The notes beneath the pieces were generated by a model, which saw only the letters and a program-made list of their open reading frames with translations, did no database searches and had not been told where the DNA came from. Source: Plantactinospora sp. KBS50 (GTDB lineage Bacteria > Actinomycetota > Actinomycetes > Mycobacteriales > Micromonosporaceae). Taken from it: a stretch of 64,000 bases of DNA. Numbering within the stretch: the first letter of the stretch is position 1; each line of letters opens with the position of its first letter. Made by a program: the position numbers and the translations under genes. Of the stretch, positions 1 to 9,088 are shown piece after piece. Location of the stretch: positions 6,600,501-6,664,500 of the forward strand of contig NZ_CP022961.1 in NCBI RefSeq assembly GCF_002285795.1, read 5' to 3'.

Positions 1-45
1 GCTAGGTACTCCGGTCAACCGCGAGAAACGACCGTTTTGCCGAAC

Positions 46-90
46 CCGCCTCACGCCCAGCCGAGATCGTGCAGCCGTTCGTCGTCGATA
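46..90. repeat. left copy of 45-bp direct repeat (att-like)
   Basis: Perfect 45-bp match to 1297-1341. The right copy is the 3' end of the metallopeptidase gene (last 12 codons, stop and a few bases), whereas this left copy has no gene body attached. A duplicated gene 3' end on both sides of a cargo segment is the usual footprint of site-specific integration. No integrase gene is visible between the copies. Confidence 0.8.
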
Positions 91-222
91 GCCCCACCTC
101 GTCGTTCGACGACCCGTCCGACAGCGACGCCGGCCGGGCTGGGGCGCCGCAACTGGCGGGTTTCGCATAGAGCCGATCAACGATGCTTCCGTGGAATACT
201 GATGGCACAGGAGGGGGGCGCA

Positions 223-843
223 GTGACTTTCAAGCCACCGCTTGCGTCCGTACTCACGGGCGCGACGCTCAATCAGTTGCGCACCTGGGCGGACAAGGGC
301 TTGGTCGTCCCCGAGATCAACCCGAAGAACCCGCCGCTGTACTCGTTCCGTGATCTTGTCTGGCTGCGAGCAATCGTCGCGCTTCGCGCACAGACGTCCT
401 TGCAACGCATCTCGCGTGCGGTCGCGAACCTCGACGTCTACGACCTGACTGAGCACCGGTCCGCGTACCGGTTCTGCACTGACGGTGAGACGATCTGGGT
501 CGAGAACACCGACGGCCATGGTCTTGACCTGGTGGTCCGCCCCGGGCAACCCACCGTGATGAGTTTCGACGACGTTGCGCGGCCGTTCACGAACTTCCGC
601 AACGAGGAGGTGGTCGACTTCTACCGGCCTGCCGCCCACCTGCAAGTTCGTCCTCAGCGTCTCGGCGGTTGGCCGACCATAGAGGGAACACGGGTCCCAT
701 ACGACACGATTGCGAACCTTGTCGATGGCGAGACGGTCACACCGGACGAGGTCGCGAACTACTACCCCGACGTCACTCCCGAGGCAGCGTCGTCGGCGGT
801 CCGGTTCGATGCACGAGTGCGGGCGGTCCGCGAAGCATCGTGA
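223..843 (+). CDS. DUF433-family antitoxin with MerR-like N-terminal HTH (VapB45-like)
   Basis: Predicted antitoxin and autoregulator of the adjoining PIN-like toxin, 206 aa. I chose the GTG at 223 because an AGGAGGGGGG Shine-Dalgarno sits just upstream; an ATG at 202 is the alternative. Residues about 8-60 look like a MerR-type winged helix (TLNQLRTWADKGLV followed by SFRDLVWLRAI). Residues about 145-200 carry the DUF433 signature (GWPTIEGTRVPYDTIANLV, then a YYPDVTPE segment). In M. tuberculosis VapBC45, a DUF433 antitoxin precedes a DUF5615 PIN-like toxin, the same order as here. The stop overlaps the GTG start of the toxin (840), so translation is probably coupled. The pair lies between 45-bp direct repeats, which suggests acquisition. 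Confidence 0.72.
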   Translation: MTFKPPLASVLTGATLNQLRTWADKGLVVPEINPKNPPLYSFRDLVWLRAIVALRAQTSLQRISRAVANLDVYDLTEHRSAYRFCTDGETIWVENTDGHGLDLVVRPGQPTVMSFDDVARPFTNFRNEEVVDFYRPAAHLQVRPQRLGGWPTIEGTRVPYDTIANLVDGETVTPDEVANYYPDVTPEAASSAVRFDARVRAVREAS

Positions 844-1264
844 CCGGCTCCCTGAAACTCTTTATCGACGAGAACCTGCCGCCTAAACTCGGGCAGCCTC
901 TCACGAGATCTTCCAGGGTCACAGGTTCCGCAACGCCCAACAGTCGAACGCCCTCGGGATGGATGACCGCGACCTGTTCGCTTACCTCGGTCAGTCCGAG
1001 TTCGACGCGATCATCACCCTCGATTCTCGCCAGCTCGAAGACCCTGAGGAACGGGCGGCCCTCATCATGCACGGCCTCCACTGGATCGGAGTGCCGCCCA
1101 TCAAGGCTCGTGGGCAGATGTTCCTCGCACTACTGACCGGGACCGTAACCGCTGGACTACCTCACGTATTCGAGCACTGGCAGGACACGCCCCACGCCTA
1201 CCACCTGCGGGCCATCGGTGAAGCGCGCAGTTTCCAGCCCTCCTACCACCCGCTCTCTGGCTAG
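840..1264 (+). pseudogene. PIN-like (DUF5615/Mut7-C type) toxin, frameshifted
   Basis: The reading frame opens at GTG 840 with SLKLFIDENLPPKL, the N-terminal acidic strand typical of DUF5615 PIN-like nucleases. It then loses homology after about position 890. The frame offset by one lost base continues sensibly as ASHEIFQGHRFRNAQ, then GMDDRDLFAYLGQ and the second acidic strand FDAIITLDSRQLED, and ends at 1264. The fused product would be about 140 aa, right for the family. A single-base deletion near 888-893, in a GC-rich stretch, explains the data. The toxin is therefore probably inactive while the antitoxin is intact. A sequencing error is the main alternative. Confidence 0.68.
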
Positions 1265-1296
1265 CCGAAACGGCTGAACACGATCGGCCGCGAGCA

Positions 1297-1341
1297 CCGC
1301 CTCACGCCCAGCCGAGATCGTGCAGCCGTTCGTCGTCGATA
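1297..1341. repeat. right copy of 45-bp direct repeat, inside metallopeptidase 3' end
   Basis: Identical to 46-90. On the minus strand it encodes the last 12 residues of the metallopeptidase (from the Ile before DDERLHDLGWA), its stop codon and a few flanking bases. The repeat unit with its cargo is about 1.25 kb and contains only the toxin-antitoxin pair. Confidence 0.8.
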
Positions 1342-1664
1342 CCAAAGTGATGGGCAATCTCGTGCACCACGGTCACGGCCACCTCTTCGACCACCTCGTC
1401 CTCGTCCTCGCAGAGGCGCAGGATGGGTCCGCGGTAGATGAGGATCCGGTCGGGCAGCACGCCGGCGTAGTCCCAGCCGCGCTGGGTGAGGGCGTGGCCC
1501 TCGTACAGGCCGAGGAGTTCGGGCTCGCCGGGTGGCGACTCGTCCTCGACCAGGATGACGACGTTGCTCATGAGCCCGAGGAGTTCCTCAGGCACCTCGT
1601 CGAGGGCCTCGCCGACCAGTTCCTCGAAGCGCTCTCGATCCATCTCCACCGGCACGGCACCCAT
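1302..1664 (-). CDS. small zinc metallopeptidase (HExxHxxGxxD zincin)
   Basis: Short cytosolic zincin of about 120 aa. The C-terminal end carries VVHEIAHHFGID, so the two His of HExxH and the Asp of xxGxxD are the expected zinc ligands. Upstream are LLGLYEG and a PDRILIYRGPI strand typical of the actinobacterial 'metallopeptidase family protein' group. The physiological substrate of this family is not established. The start is uncertain: ATG at 1664 is used, ATG 1643 (MDRERFEEL) aligns better with my memory of homologues, and ATG 1694 is the longest. The 3' end coincides with the 45-bp repeat, and the third zinc ligand (Asp of GIDD) lies inside the repeat, so an integrated element would have replaced the gene tail without loss. 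Confidence 0.78.
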   Translation of the reverse strand: MGAVPVEMDRERFEELVGEALDEVPEELLGLMSNVVILVEDESPPGEPELLGLYEGHALTQRGWDYAGVLPDRILIYRGPILRLCEDEDEVVEEVAVTVVHEIAHHFGIDDERLHDLGWA

Positions 1665-1718
1665 TGTGCCGCCGGCCCGGCCACCCGGGGCCACCCGCGG
1701 CCGACCGGCGGCGGTGTG

Positions 1719-1775
1719 CCGATCGGGGCAGGCGGCCCGATCGCCCTTCAGCGACGACCGTCTGCCCCCGATCGG
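1719..1775. terminator. hairpin downstream of osmC
   Basis: Inverted repeat CCGATCGGGG-CAG / CTGCCCCCGATCGG around a roughly 30-nt loop, with a one-base bulge. It lies directly after the osmC stop in transcription direction and before the metallopeptidase gene. No U-tract, as is common in high-GC actinobacteria. Confidence 0.45.
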
Positions 1776-1808
1776 TGGGCCGGACGGGCCCAGCGTGTGA
1801 TCAGGATC

Positions 1809-2240
1809 TCAGGAGTTGAGTCGGGCATCCAGGCTGATCTGCGCACCCGGCGAGAGCAGGCGGGAGATCGGGCAGTTCTCCTTGGCGGCCTCGGCGATCT
1901 TGCTGAACTCGTCGGCGTCCAGCCCCGCCGCGACCACCCCGGTCACGAGTTCGATCCGGGTGACCGTCATGCCGGCGTCCGTCTTGTCCAGGTGTACCCG
2001 GGCCTCGGTGTCGACCGACGTCGGCACGTGACCCGCGTCGGAGAGCGCCTTGGCGAGGGCCATCGAGTAGCAGCCGGCGTGTGCGGCGCCGATCAGCTCC
2101 TCGGGGTTGGTCCCCGCACCCTCCTCGAAGCGGGACTTGAAGGAGTACGCCCCCTGCAAGCCGCCCTTGCCGGTCTTGATCGTGCCGGCACCCTCGGTCA
2201 GATTTCCCTGCCACTGCGCGGCGGCGGTTCTGATTGGCAT
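1809..2240 (-). CDS. osmC: OsmC-family peroxiredoxin
   Basis: Thiol-dependent peroxidase of 143 aa that would reduce organic hydroperoxides in the cytosol. The two family cysteines are in place: Cys57 in [12 protein letters not shown] and Cys123 in [11 protein letters not shown]. The N-terminal [11 protein letters not shown] and the [20 protein letters not shown] segment match OsmC rather than Ohr. Length is normal. It is a single gene, divergent from the membrane protein at 2415 and followed by a hairpin. No OxyR or OhrR gene is adjacent, so regulation is not evident from context. Confidence 0.9.
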   Translation of the reverse strand: MPIRTAAAQWQGNLTEGAGTIKTGKGGLQGAYSFKSRFEEGAGTNPEELIGAAHAGCYSMALAKALSDAGHVPTSVDTEARVHLDKTDAGMTVTRIELVTGVVAAGLDADEFSKIAEAAKENCPISRLLSPGAQISLDARLNS

Positions 2241-2414
2241 CTTCCGACGCTAACGCACCGGCGCGTCCGGGGCGATGCGCTCAGCGGTGATTCCGGCGAC
2301 GATGGTGGGGACGGAATCCACGGACCGGGGGCGCGGCGGCCTGGCCGACCGGGACCGCCTTGCTATACACAGGAACGGTTGTCGGGTTTCCTCCCTGCGC
2401 TCGAAAGGACGGCG

Positions 2415-3257
2415 ATGGTCGAGGAGTTCCGCCGGCTTGCCGGCCTGCGTCGCCGGGGTCGCCGGTACGCACCCGCCGCGGCGGGACTCGGCGCGGTGGC
2501 CGCGCTGGGGTCGATGTTCGGCGAATGGACCATCATGCTGGTGCCCGGGGCGGGCGCGGACGGCAGCGCCACGGCGCGCGTACCGGCCGGGGTCGCCGAG
2601 GTGGGCGGCGTCGGTACCGCGTACCTGCTCGGGACGTTCGCCCTGGTGGCCTGCGTGGCCCTGGTTCTGGCCGGCTCCCCGCGGGTCCGGCACGACGCCC
2701 GGGTGGCCGGGCTGGGTCTCGCCGTCGCGCTGCTCGGGCTGCTGGCCAGCGCCGCCAACTCGCTCGACGATGTCGGCACCCGGGTCTTCTACCTGACCCC
2801 GCCGGAGGGTTTCCAGGTCGGCTACGGCCGCGGGCTGTACGCCGCCGTCCTCGCGGTGCTGCTGCTCGGCCTGGCGCTGCTACTGGCCGCCGCCGGTGAC
2901 CGGGCCGCGCCGGAGACCGCACCGGGAACCGCGCCGGGAGCCATCGCCGGCCCGGAGTGGGCCGACCGGGATCCGGCCGATCCGGAGCCGCCGGCCGGCA
3001 CGGTCGCGACCCCGGCCGAGGACGCCGGGCCGGCATGGACGCCGGGGAGCGGCTCGCCGCGGACGGCCGGGGCGCCGGCACCGCGGAGCGGGCGGGATCC
3101 GGTCCGCGAGGGTCCGCCCGAGCCGATGGATCTCACGGTGACCGCCGCCCCGCCGGTCGATCCGCGCCGCGCCAACACGCTGGATGGGCCGCAGAGCCGG
3201 CCGTCGGTCGTCCGCCGGCAACGCCGCGGCGCCGACCCCGATGAGATATCGGGATGA
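2415..3257 (+). CDS. four-helix membrane protein with disordered C-terminal tail
   Basis: Unrecognised integral membrane protein of 280 aa. ATG 2415 follows a GAAAGG Shine-Dalgarno. Four hydrophobic segments are visible: about residues 18-40, 66-88, 97-115 and 135-156. The rest, from about 160, is a Pro/Ala/Gly/Glu-rich cytoplasmic-type tail without repeats. No catalytic motif was seen. It lies 34 bp upstream of serS on the same strand and may share a transcript. Codon use is normal for the window. Function unknown. Confidence 0.75.
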   Translation: MVEEFRRLAGLRRRGRRYAPAAAGLGAVAALGSMFGEWTIMLVPGAGADGSATARVPAGVAEVGGVGTAYLLGTFALVACVALVLAGSPRVRHDARVAGLGLAVALLGLLASAANSLDDVGTRVFYLTPPEGFQVGYGRGLYAAVLAVLLLGLALLLAAAGDRAAPETAPGTAPGAIAGPEWADRDPADPEPPAGTVATPAEDAGPAWTPGSGSPRTAGAPAPRSGRDPVREGPPEPMDLTVTAAPPVDPRRANTLDGPQSRPSVVRRQRRGADPDEISG

Positions 3258-3291
3258 ACCGGTTCCATTGCCACCGGTAGGCTGGTCTTCC

Positions 3292-4548
3292 GTGATTGAC
3301 CTCCGCCTGCTCCGCGAGGACCCGGACGCCGTACGCGCCAGCCAACGGTTGCGGGGTGAACCCGAGTCCCGGGTGGACGACCTGCTGCGTGCCGACGAGC
3401 GGCGGCGGGCCGGGATCGGCCGGTTCGAGGCGCTGCGCGCGGAACAGAAGCAGCTCGGCAAGCGGGTACCCGGGGCCACCGGCGCGGAGAAGGCCGGGTT
3501 GCTGGCCCGCACCCGTGAGCTGTCTGCCGAGGTCAAGGCCGCGGAGGCGGCGGTCGGCGAGGCCGAACAGGAGCTGCGCGGCGCCCAGCTCGCCATCCCG
3601 AACGTCGTCGAGCAGGGCGTGCGGCCCGGCGGCGAGGACGACTTCGTGGTGCTCCGCGAGGTCGGCGACCGGCCGGCGATCGAGCACCCTCGGGACCACC
3701 TGGAGCTGGGCGAGCTGCTCGGCGCCATCGACGTCGAGCGCGGGGCGAAGGTCTCCGGCAGCCGGTTCTACTTCCTCACCGGAGTGGGCGCGCTGCTCCA
3801 GTTCGGCCTGTTCCAGCTGGCCATGGCGCAGGCCGTCGAGCACGGCCTGACCCCGATGATCACGCCGTCGCTGGTTAAGCCCGAGGCGATGGAGGGCACC
3901 GGCTTCCTCGGGGCGCACGCCGCCGAGGTCTACCGGCTGGAGGCCGACGACCTCTACCTGGTGGGCACCAGCGAGGTGCCACTGGCCGGATACCACGCCG
4001 GGGAGATCCTCGACCTGGCCGAGCCGGTGCGCTACGCCGGTTCGTCGTCCTGCTACCGCCGCGAGGCCGGTTCGTACGGCAGGGACACCCGGGGCATCAT
4101 CCGGGTGCACCAGTTCGACAAGATCGAGATGTTCTCGTACTGCCGCCCGGAGGTGGCGCACGAGGAACACCTCCGGCTGCTGGCCTGGGAGGAGGAGCTG
4201 CTGGCCAAGGTCGAGATCCCGTACCGGGTGATCGACGTGGCGGCCGGCGACCTCGGCAGCAGCGCGGCCCGGAAGTACGACTGCGAGGGCTGGGTGCCGT
4301 CGCAGGGGCGCTACCGGGAGGTCACCTCCACCTCGAACTGCACCACCTTCCAGGCCAGGCGGCTGAACATCAGGTACCGGGACGCGCAGGGCCGGCCGCA
4401 GACGGCCGCGACCCTCAACGGGACCCTCGCCACCACCCGGTGGCTGGTGCCGATCCTGGAAAACCACCAGCAAGCGGACGGATCGGTACGGGTGCCCAAG
4501 GCGCTCCAGCCCTACCTGGGCGGCCGAGACCTGCTCGAACCCCGTTGA
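3292..4548 (+). CDS. serS: seryl-tRNA synthetase
   Basis: Class II aminoacyl-tRNA synthetase charging tRNA-Ser (and tRNA-Sec where present), 418 aa, normal length. GTG 3292 is chosen because the canonical start [15 protein letters not shown] follows. An N-terminal coiled-coil arm spans about residues 30-105 ([11 protein letters not shown] and the following Ala/Glu-rich helix). Motif 2 is around [18 protein letters not shown] and motif 3 around [18 protein letters not shown]. Substrate-pocket elements [10 protein letters not shown] and [13 protein letters not shown] are intact. It is followed by two HAD phosphatases on the same strand. No T-box-like leader was recognised in the short upstream gap. 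Confidence 0.97.
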   Translation: MIDLRLLREDPDAVRASQRLRGEPESRVDDLLRADERRRAGIGRFEALRAEQKQLGKRVPGATGAEKAGLLARTRELSAEVKAAEAAVGEAEQELRGAQLAIPNVVEQGVRPGGEDDFVVLREVGDRPAIEHPRDHLELGELLGAIDVERGAKVSGSRFYFLTGVGALLQFGLFQLAMAQAVEHGLTPMITPSLVKPEAMEGTGFLGAHAAEVYRLEADDLYLVGTSEVPLAGYHAGEILDLAEPVRYAGSSSCYRREAGSYGRDTRGIIRVHQFDKIEMFSYCRPEVAHEEHLRLLAWEEELLAKVEIPYRVIDVAAGDLGSSAARKYDCEGWVPSQGRYREVTSTSNCTTFQARRLNIRYRDAQGRPQTAATLNGTLATTRWLVPILENHQQADGSVRVPKALQPYLGGRDLLEPR

Positions 4549-4683
4549 CCACGCGGGTTGCCCACCTCTTCGCCCGGAAGTCATGGCCGAGCCATCCGGC
4601 GCGAGGTACGGTTGCTGCCCCGTCGCACCGGTTACACGCAGCGTAGCGACGTCCCGGTGGACGGGGTGGTGAAGGAGGAAGCC

Positions 4684-5505
4684 ATGCCCCGGCCCGGACT
4701 GCCCAAGCTGATCGCGACGGACCTCGATGGCACGCTGGTGCGCAGCGACAACACCGTGTCGGACTTCACCCATCAGACCCTGGACCGGGTACGCGCCGCC
4801 GGGATCCCGATCGTGGGCGCGACCGGGCGCGGGCCGCGGCTGACCGAGCTGACCCGAAACGACATCCGGGCCGCCGACTTCCTGGTGATGGCCGGCGGCG
4901 GCCGGGTGGTCGACCAGACCGAGCCCGCCGGCCCGCTGGTGCTGCTGGACGAGCGGCTGGCCGGCCCGGTGCTGGCCGAACTGCTCGCCCTGCTGGAGGA
5001 CGCCGTGGGTCCGCTCACGGTGATGGTGGAGGCCTCCGACCTGCCCGGCGCACCGCTGTGGGGCGACCACGACCCGAGCTGGCCCTACCAGGACGCGTTC
5101 GAGGCGCGCAGCCGGCACGAGTGTCTGGGCACCGATGTGATCAAGGCCTTCGTCCGGACCGCGAACCACGACGTCGACGTGCTGCTGGCCACGGCGCGGG
5201 AGATCATCCCGCCGACCAGCGCCAGCCTCACCCAGGCCGGGCTCGGATTCATCGAGATCTGCCCGCCCGGGGTGGACAAGGCCACCGGGTTGAGCGTGGT
5301 CGCGCAGAGCCTGGGCGTCGATCCGGCCGAGGTGCTCGTCTTCGGCGACATGCCGAACGACCTGCCGATGTTCGACTGGGCCGGTTGGGCCCGGGTGGCC
5401 GTCTCGAACGCGCACCCGGCGGTCCGCTCGATCGCCGACGACGTGACCCTGCGCAACGACGACGACGGGGTGGCGGTTTACCTCGATCGACTACTCTCCC
5501 GATGA
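4684..5505 (+). CDS. Cof-type HAD hydrolase (first of tandem pair)
   Basis: HAD-superfamily phosphatase of 273 aa. Motif I is ATDLDGTLV (Asp nucleophile and acid/base Asp, residues about 13-17), motif II is GATGR, and motif IV is FGDMPNDLPMF. The cap insertion between motifs II and IV (about residues 80-190) is the C2 type of Cof/YidA proteins, which act on sugar phosphates or nucleotides; the substrate cannot be told. A GAAGGAGG Shine-Dalgarno precedes ATG 4684. The stop overlaps the start of the second HAD gene (ATGA), so the two are translationally coupled. The closing segments of both proteins are very similar (GDMPND, then NAHP and DDGVAxYLDxLxxR), pointing to tandem duplication. Confidence 0.9.
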   Translation: MPRPGLPKLIATDLDGTLVRSDNTVSDFTHQTLDRVRAAGIPIVGATGRGPRLTELTRNDIRAADFLVMAGGGRVVDQTEPAGPLVLLDERLAGPVLAELLALLEDAVGPLTVMVEASDLPGAPLWGDHDPSWPYQDAFEARSRHECLGTDVIKAFVRTANHDVDVLLATAREIIPPTSASLTQAGLGFIEICPPGVDKATGLSVVAQSLGVDPAEVLVFGDMPNDLPMFDWAGWARVAVSNAHPAVRSIADDVTLRNDDDGVAVYLDRLLSR

Positions 5506-6317
5506 TGGGACGCCTGCCCCGGCTCGTCGCCACCGACATCGACGGCACGCTCATCCACCGCGACCGCACGCTGACCCGCCGGACCGCCGACACGCTGGCC
5601 CGGCTGGTCGACGCGGGAACCCACGTCGTCCTGGTCACCGGCCGCCCGGTGCGCTGGCTGGCCGTGGTCTACGACCAGTTGGCCGCCCCGATCCCGAGCG
5701 TCTGCGCCAACGGCGCCGTGGTGTACGACCCGGTCGCCGACGCCGTGCTGCGGACCGATCCGCTCACCCCGCAACTGCTGGCCGAGGTGGCCCGGCGGTT
5801 GCGCGCCGAGGTGCCCGGGGCGGTCTTCGCGGTCGAGGTGGAGGACGGCCGCAGCATGCGGCACGATCCCGGCTGGCCGGTCCGGGCCGAGGAGGACGAC
5901 CACCCGTCGGTACGCCCGTTCGACTCCCCCGCCGACCTGTTCGCCGCGCCCGCGTCGAAGCTGCTGGTCCGCTCCACCGAGCGCGATTCGGACGTGTTCG
6001 TCAAGCTGGTGGCCGGTGCGGTCGCCGGGCTGGCCGAGGCCACCCACTCGTCGTACTCGGGTCTGGTGGAGATCTCCGCGGCGGGCGTCACCAAGGCCGC
6101 CGGCCTGGCCTGGCTCTGCTCCCGGTACGGGGTGGACAGCTCCGCCGTGCTCGCGTTCGGCGACATGCCCAACGACATCCCGTTGCTGACCTGGGCCGGC
6201 CGGTCGGTGGCCGTGGCCAACGCGCACCCGAGCGTGCTGGAGATCGCCGACGAACGCACCGCCTCCAACGACGAGGACGGGGTGGCGGCGTACCTGGACG
6301 CCCTGTTCGAGCGCTGA
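5502..6317 (+). CDS. Cof-type HAD hydrolase (second of tandem pair)
   Basis: Paralogue of the preceding gene, 271 aa. It has DxDGT in VATDIDGTLIHRD, motif II VLVTGRPVRW, a Lys-containing motif III region (SKLLVRS), and motif IV AFGDMPNDIPLL. The start overlaps the upstream stop; ATG 5502 and ATG 5505 are both possible. A C2-type cap lies between about residues 85 and 180. It is probably cytosolic. The divergence of the cap regions suggests different substrates. It converges on bpa with only about 30 bp between stops. Confidence 0.9.
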   Translation: MMGRLPRLVATDIDGTLIHRDRTLTRRTADTLARLVDAGTHVVLVTGRPVRWLAVVYDQLAAPIPSVCANGAVVYDPVADAVLRTDPLTPQLLAEVARRLRAEVPGAVFAVEVEDGRSMRHDPGWPVRAEEDDHPSVRPFDSPADLFAAPASKLLVRSTERDSDVFVKLVAGAVAGLAEATHSSYSGLVEISAAGVTKAAGLAWLCSRYGVDSSAVLAFGDMPNDIPLLTWAGRSVAVANAHPSVLEIADERTASNDEDGVAAYLDALFER

Positions 6318-6348
6318 CCCCGTCCGGGCGGTCAGCGCCCCGGGCGGC

Positions 6349-6948
6349 TCAGAGGTACTGGCCGGTGCTGTGGCCCTCGTTCGGCGCCGGGGCGCCCGGC
6401 ATGCCCGGCATCAGCCCGGCGGGACCCGACGGCAGCGCCTGCCGGCCGCCGGAACGCATCTGCTCCAGCTGGACCCGGGCGGCCATCTGCTGCGCCACGA
6501 GGGCCGCCTGGATGCCGTGGAACAGCCCCTCCAACCAGCCCACGAGCTGTGCCTGCGCGATGCGCAGCTCGCTTTCGCTGGGCGCGCCGTTCTCGCCGAA
6601 GGGCAGGGAGAGCCGGGTCAGCTCGTCGCGCAGCTCGGGCGCGAGGCCGTCCTCCAGCTCGACGATCGAACGCTGGTGGATCTCGCGGAGGCGCTGTCGG
6701 CTCGCCTCGTCCAGCGGTGCGGCCTTCACCTCCTCCAGCAGCTGCTTGATCATGCTTCCGATCCGCATGACCTTGGCCGGCTGCTCGACCAGGCGGGACG
6801 GGTCCTCCCCCGAGGCGTCGGCGTCGGTCTGCACCGTGCCGACCGGCCGGCCGTCCGGACCGACGACCACGACCGTGCCGGGGCGGCCAGTCTCGCGGTT
6901 CTCGTCCTGATCTTCCGGGTTACCCGATCCATCGCTCATGCCGTTCAT
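6349..6948 (-). CDS. bpa: bacterial proteasome activator Bpa/PafE
   Basis: ATP-independent ring activator of the 20S proteasome, about 199 aa. The core VEQPAKVMRIGSMIKQLLEEV, the segment SIVELEDGLAPELRDEL and the helix LRIAQAQLVGWLEGLFHGIQ match M. tuberculosis Rv3780 closely. The C-terminus is GHSTGQYL; the GQYL tail docks into the alpha-ring pockets of the 20S particle. The N-terminal 45 residues are acidic and disordered. ATG 6948 is used; ATG 6939 (MSDGSGN) is an equally possible start. Its presence implies a Pup-proteasome system elsewhere in this genome. Compare the YbjN-like protein at 12910, which ends in a near copy of this tail. Confidence 0.95.
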   Translation of the reverse strand: MNGMSDGSGNPEDQDENRETGRPGTVVVVGPDGRPVGTVQTDADASGEDPSRLVEQPAKVMRIGSMIKQLLEEVKAAPLDEASRQRLREIHQRSIVELEDGLAPELRDELTRLSLPFGENGAPSESELRIAQAQLVGWLEGLFHGIQAALVAQQMAARVQLEQMRSGGRQALPSGPAGLMPGMPGAPAPNEGHSTGQYL

Positions 6949-7018
6949 CTTCGCGCAGGTGGGCCCGGCGCTGCTCGTCGGGGACCCGGCGGGCCAACCC
7001 CCGGGTAGCCTCGCGGCC

Positions 7019-7843
7019 ATGACCGCGGACCCGCGCGAGGTGCTCGTCCGGCCAGCCCCGCCGCCGGATGCCACCGTCCGGTACGGCCCGCACCCCGACC
7101 AGGTGGCCGACCTGCGGCTGCCCGCCCGGCCCGACCCGACGTACCCGCTGGTGGTCGTGGTGCACGGCGGGTTCTGGCGGCAGGAGTACGACCGCCGACA
7201 CACCGGCCCGCTGTCGAGCGCGCTCGCCGGCCTGGGCTACCCGGTGGCGCAGCTGGAGTACCGGCGTACCGGTCCGGGCGGCGCCGGAGGTTGGCCGGCG
7301 ACCGGGGACGACGTCGCGGCCGGGGTGGCGGCGCTGCCTCGGCTGCTGGCCGAACGGACCGGCCTGGCGCCGCCGGGCGACCCGGTCCTGCTCGGCCACT
7401 CCGCCGGTGGGCACCTCGCGCTCTGGTGCGCGGGTACGGCCGCCCGGGTCGGCGGGGTGCTGGCGCTGGCGCCGGTGGCCGACCTCGGCGCGGCTTACCG
7501 GCTGGACCTGGACGGTGGCGCGGTGGCCGCCCTGCTCGGCGCCGGACCGGACGAGGCGCCCGACCGGTACGCCGCGGCCGACCCGGTGCGCCGGGTGCCG
7601 ATCGGCGTACCCGCGGTCATCGTGCATGGTGAACGGGATCGTCAGGTGCCGATCGAGTTGAGTCGCGGGTACGCGGCCCGGGCGCGAGTGGCCGGCGATC
7701 GGGTGACTCTGATCGCACTTCCGGATTCCGAACACTTCGGGTTGATCGATCCGCTTTCCCCCGCGTGGCCACAGGTCCTCGGCGCCCTCCGGAGGGCGCA
7801 CGCTGGTGATCGTGGCATTGACGCCACTCTGCGGAGCGGGTAG
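7019..7843 (+). CDS. alpha/beta-hydrolase, esterase/BD-FAE type
   Basis: Cytosolic serine hydrolase of 274 aa. It shows an oxyanion HGGFWRQEYD segment, nucleophile elbow GHSAGGHLALW, the Asp in HGERDRQVP, and His in DSEHFGLIDP, so the Ser-Asp-His triad is complete. The HGGFW and size resemble kynurenine formamidase/BD-FAE-like esterases. The natural substrate is unknown; no tryptophan-catabolism genes are adjacent. It is divergent from bpa. Confidence 0.85.
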   Translation: MTADPREVLVRPAPPPDATVRYGPHPDQVADLRLPARPDPTYPLVVVVHGGFWRQEYDRRHTGPLSSALAGLGYPVAQLEYRRTGPGGAGGWPATGDDVAAGVAALPRLLAERTGLAPPGDPVLLGHSAGGHLALWCAGTAARVGGVLALAPVADLGAAYRLDLDGGAVAALLGAGPDEAPDRYAAADPVRRVPIGVPAVIVHGERDRQVPIELSRGYAARARVAGDRVTLIALPDSEHFGLIDPLSPAWPQVLGALRRAHAGDRGIDATLRSG

Positions 7844-7888
7844 AACGCCCAGATGGGCCGCGCCGGCCCGGCATCCGTGGGAGGCATC

Positions 7889-9088
7889 GTGTCACAACTC
7901 GACCGCAGGCAAGCGCTCAAGCTGCTGGCCGCGCTGAGCGGTGGCGGACTGGTTGCCGCCTGCGGCGCCAACGACGATGCCGAGACCGCGCCGACGGCCG
8001 ACGCCACCCCGGTGCGGATCGGGTTGGTCGCGCCCGAGGCCGGCGGATACCGCGACATCGGGGACGAGATCCGCGCCGGCTTCAAGCTGTATCTCGACCT
8101 GAACAACAACCGGCTGGGCGGGCATCCGGTCGAGTTGCTCACCGCCGACGAGGGCGACACGCCTGAGGCCGGCAAGGCCGCCATCGAGGGCTTGATCAAG
8201 CAGGACGTGCTCGCGTTGACCGGCGTGGTCAGCTCCTCGACCATGGTGGCGGTCCGGGACACCGTCGAGCGGGCCAAGGTGCCGCTGCTCGGCTCGAACG
8301 GGTCGCCGAAGGATCTGCAGAGCGTCGTCTACATCTGGCGCACCTCGTTCGTCAACGACGAGCCGGGCGAGGCGTTGGGCCCGTTCGTGGCGAGCCGCGT
8401 CTCCAGGCAGGGCAGGGTCGTCACGATCTCGCCGCAGAACCTGGCCGGCACGGACGCGGTCGAGGGCTTCCGGAAGAGCTTCGGGGCATCCGACCCCCGG
8501 CTGGTGAGTCAGCCGATCTGGACCACCGACTCCACCAACCCCTCTTCGGACGCCTTCTCGGCCAACCTCGACACGCTGATGTCGCACGATCCCGAGGCGC
8601 TGTTCTGCTTCTTCGCCGGCACGGCCGCCGTCCGCTTCATCAAGCAGTTGCGCGCCTCCGGCTACCGCGGCGACGTGTACGGATCCGGCTTCGTCACCGA
8701 GGGCAACGTGCTCGGCGAGCTGAAGCCGCAGGAGGCCACCGGCATCACGACGGCGCTCAACTACTCGCCGGACCTCAACAACGCGGCCAACCGGACCTTC
8801 GCCTCCGGCTACCGGAAGGCGCACGAGACCCCGCCGACGACGTACGCGATGGCCTCGTACGACGCCGCGCAGGTGCTGGACAAGGCGATCCGGCTGACCG
8901 AGGGTCCGCTGACGCCGCAGGCGCTCAACCTCGCCCTTGGCCGGGTCGGCCGGATCGACAGCCCGCGCGGGTTCTGGCAGTTCAACCAGACGCGCACGCC
9001 GCAGCAGACCTGGTACCTGCGTCGGGTGCAGAGCGACGGGCAGACCCTGTCGAACGTCCTGGTCGACGAGCTCGGCACGCTGGGCTGA
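7889..9088 (+). CDS. branched-chain amino-acid-type ABC binding lipoprotein
   Basis: Solute-binding protein of the periplasmic-binding type I (LivJ/amide) family, 399 aa, anchored outside the membrane as a lipoprotein. GTG 7889 is chosen for the GTGGGAGG Shine-Dalgarno 5 nt upstream. It gives DRRQALKLLAALSGGGLVAAC, a short signal with lipobox LVAAC. The mature domain begins with VRIGLVAPEAGGYRDIG and includes the VLALTGVVSSSTM ligand-pocket region. No permease or ATPase genes are adjacent, so it is an orphan receptor: either it uses a transporter encoded elsewhere or it is a sensor component. The arginine-like hydrolase downstream is on the other strand and not obviously linked. Confidence 0.87.
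   Translation: MSQLDRRQALKLLAALSGGGLVAACGANDDAETAPTADATPVRIGLVAPEAGGYRDIGDEIRAGFKLYLDLNNNRLGGHPVELLTADEGDTPEAGKAAIEGLIKQDVLALTGVVSSSTMVAVRDTVERAKVPLLGSNGSPKDLQSVVYIWRTSFVNDEPGEALGPFVASRVSRQGRVVTISPQNLAGTDAVEGFRKSFGASDPRLVSQPIWTTDSTNPSSDAFSANLDTLMSHDPEALFCFFAGTAAVRFIKQLRASGYRGDVYGSGFVTEGNVLGELKPQEATGITTALNYSPDLNNAANRTFASGYRKAHETPPTTYAMASYDAAQVLDKAIRLTEGPLTPQALNLALGRVGRIDSPRGFWQFNQTRTPQQTWYLRRVQSDGQTLSNVLVDELGTLG

Noticed and set aside
1320-3257. Single 645-codon open frame on the + strand
   Set aside because: Only the part from 2415 has a ribosome site and membrane-protein features; the first half is the antisense of the metallopeptidase and osmC genes.
4549-4683. Short frame between serS and the HAD gene
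   Set aside because: No ribosome site and no conserved features; probably leader of the HAD pair.
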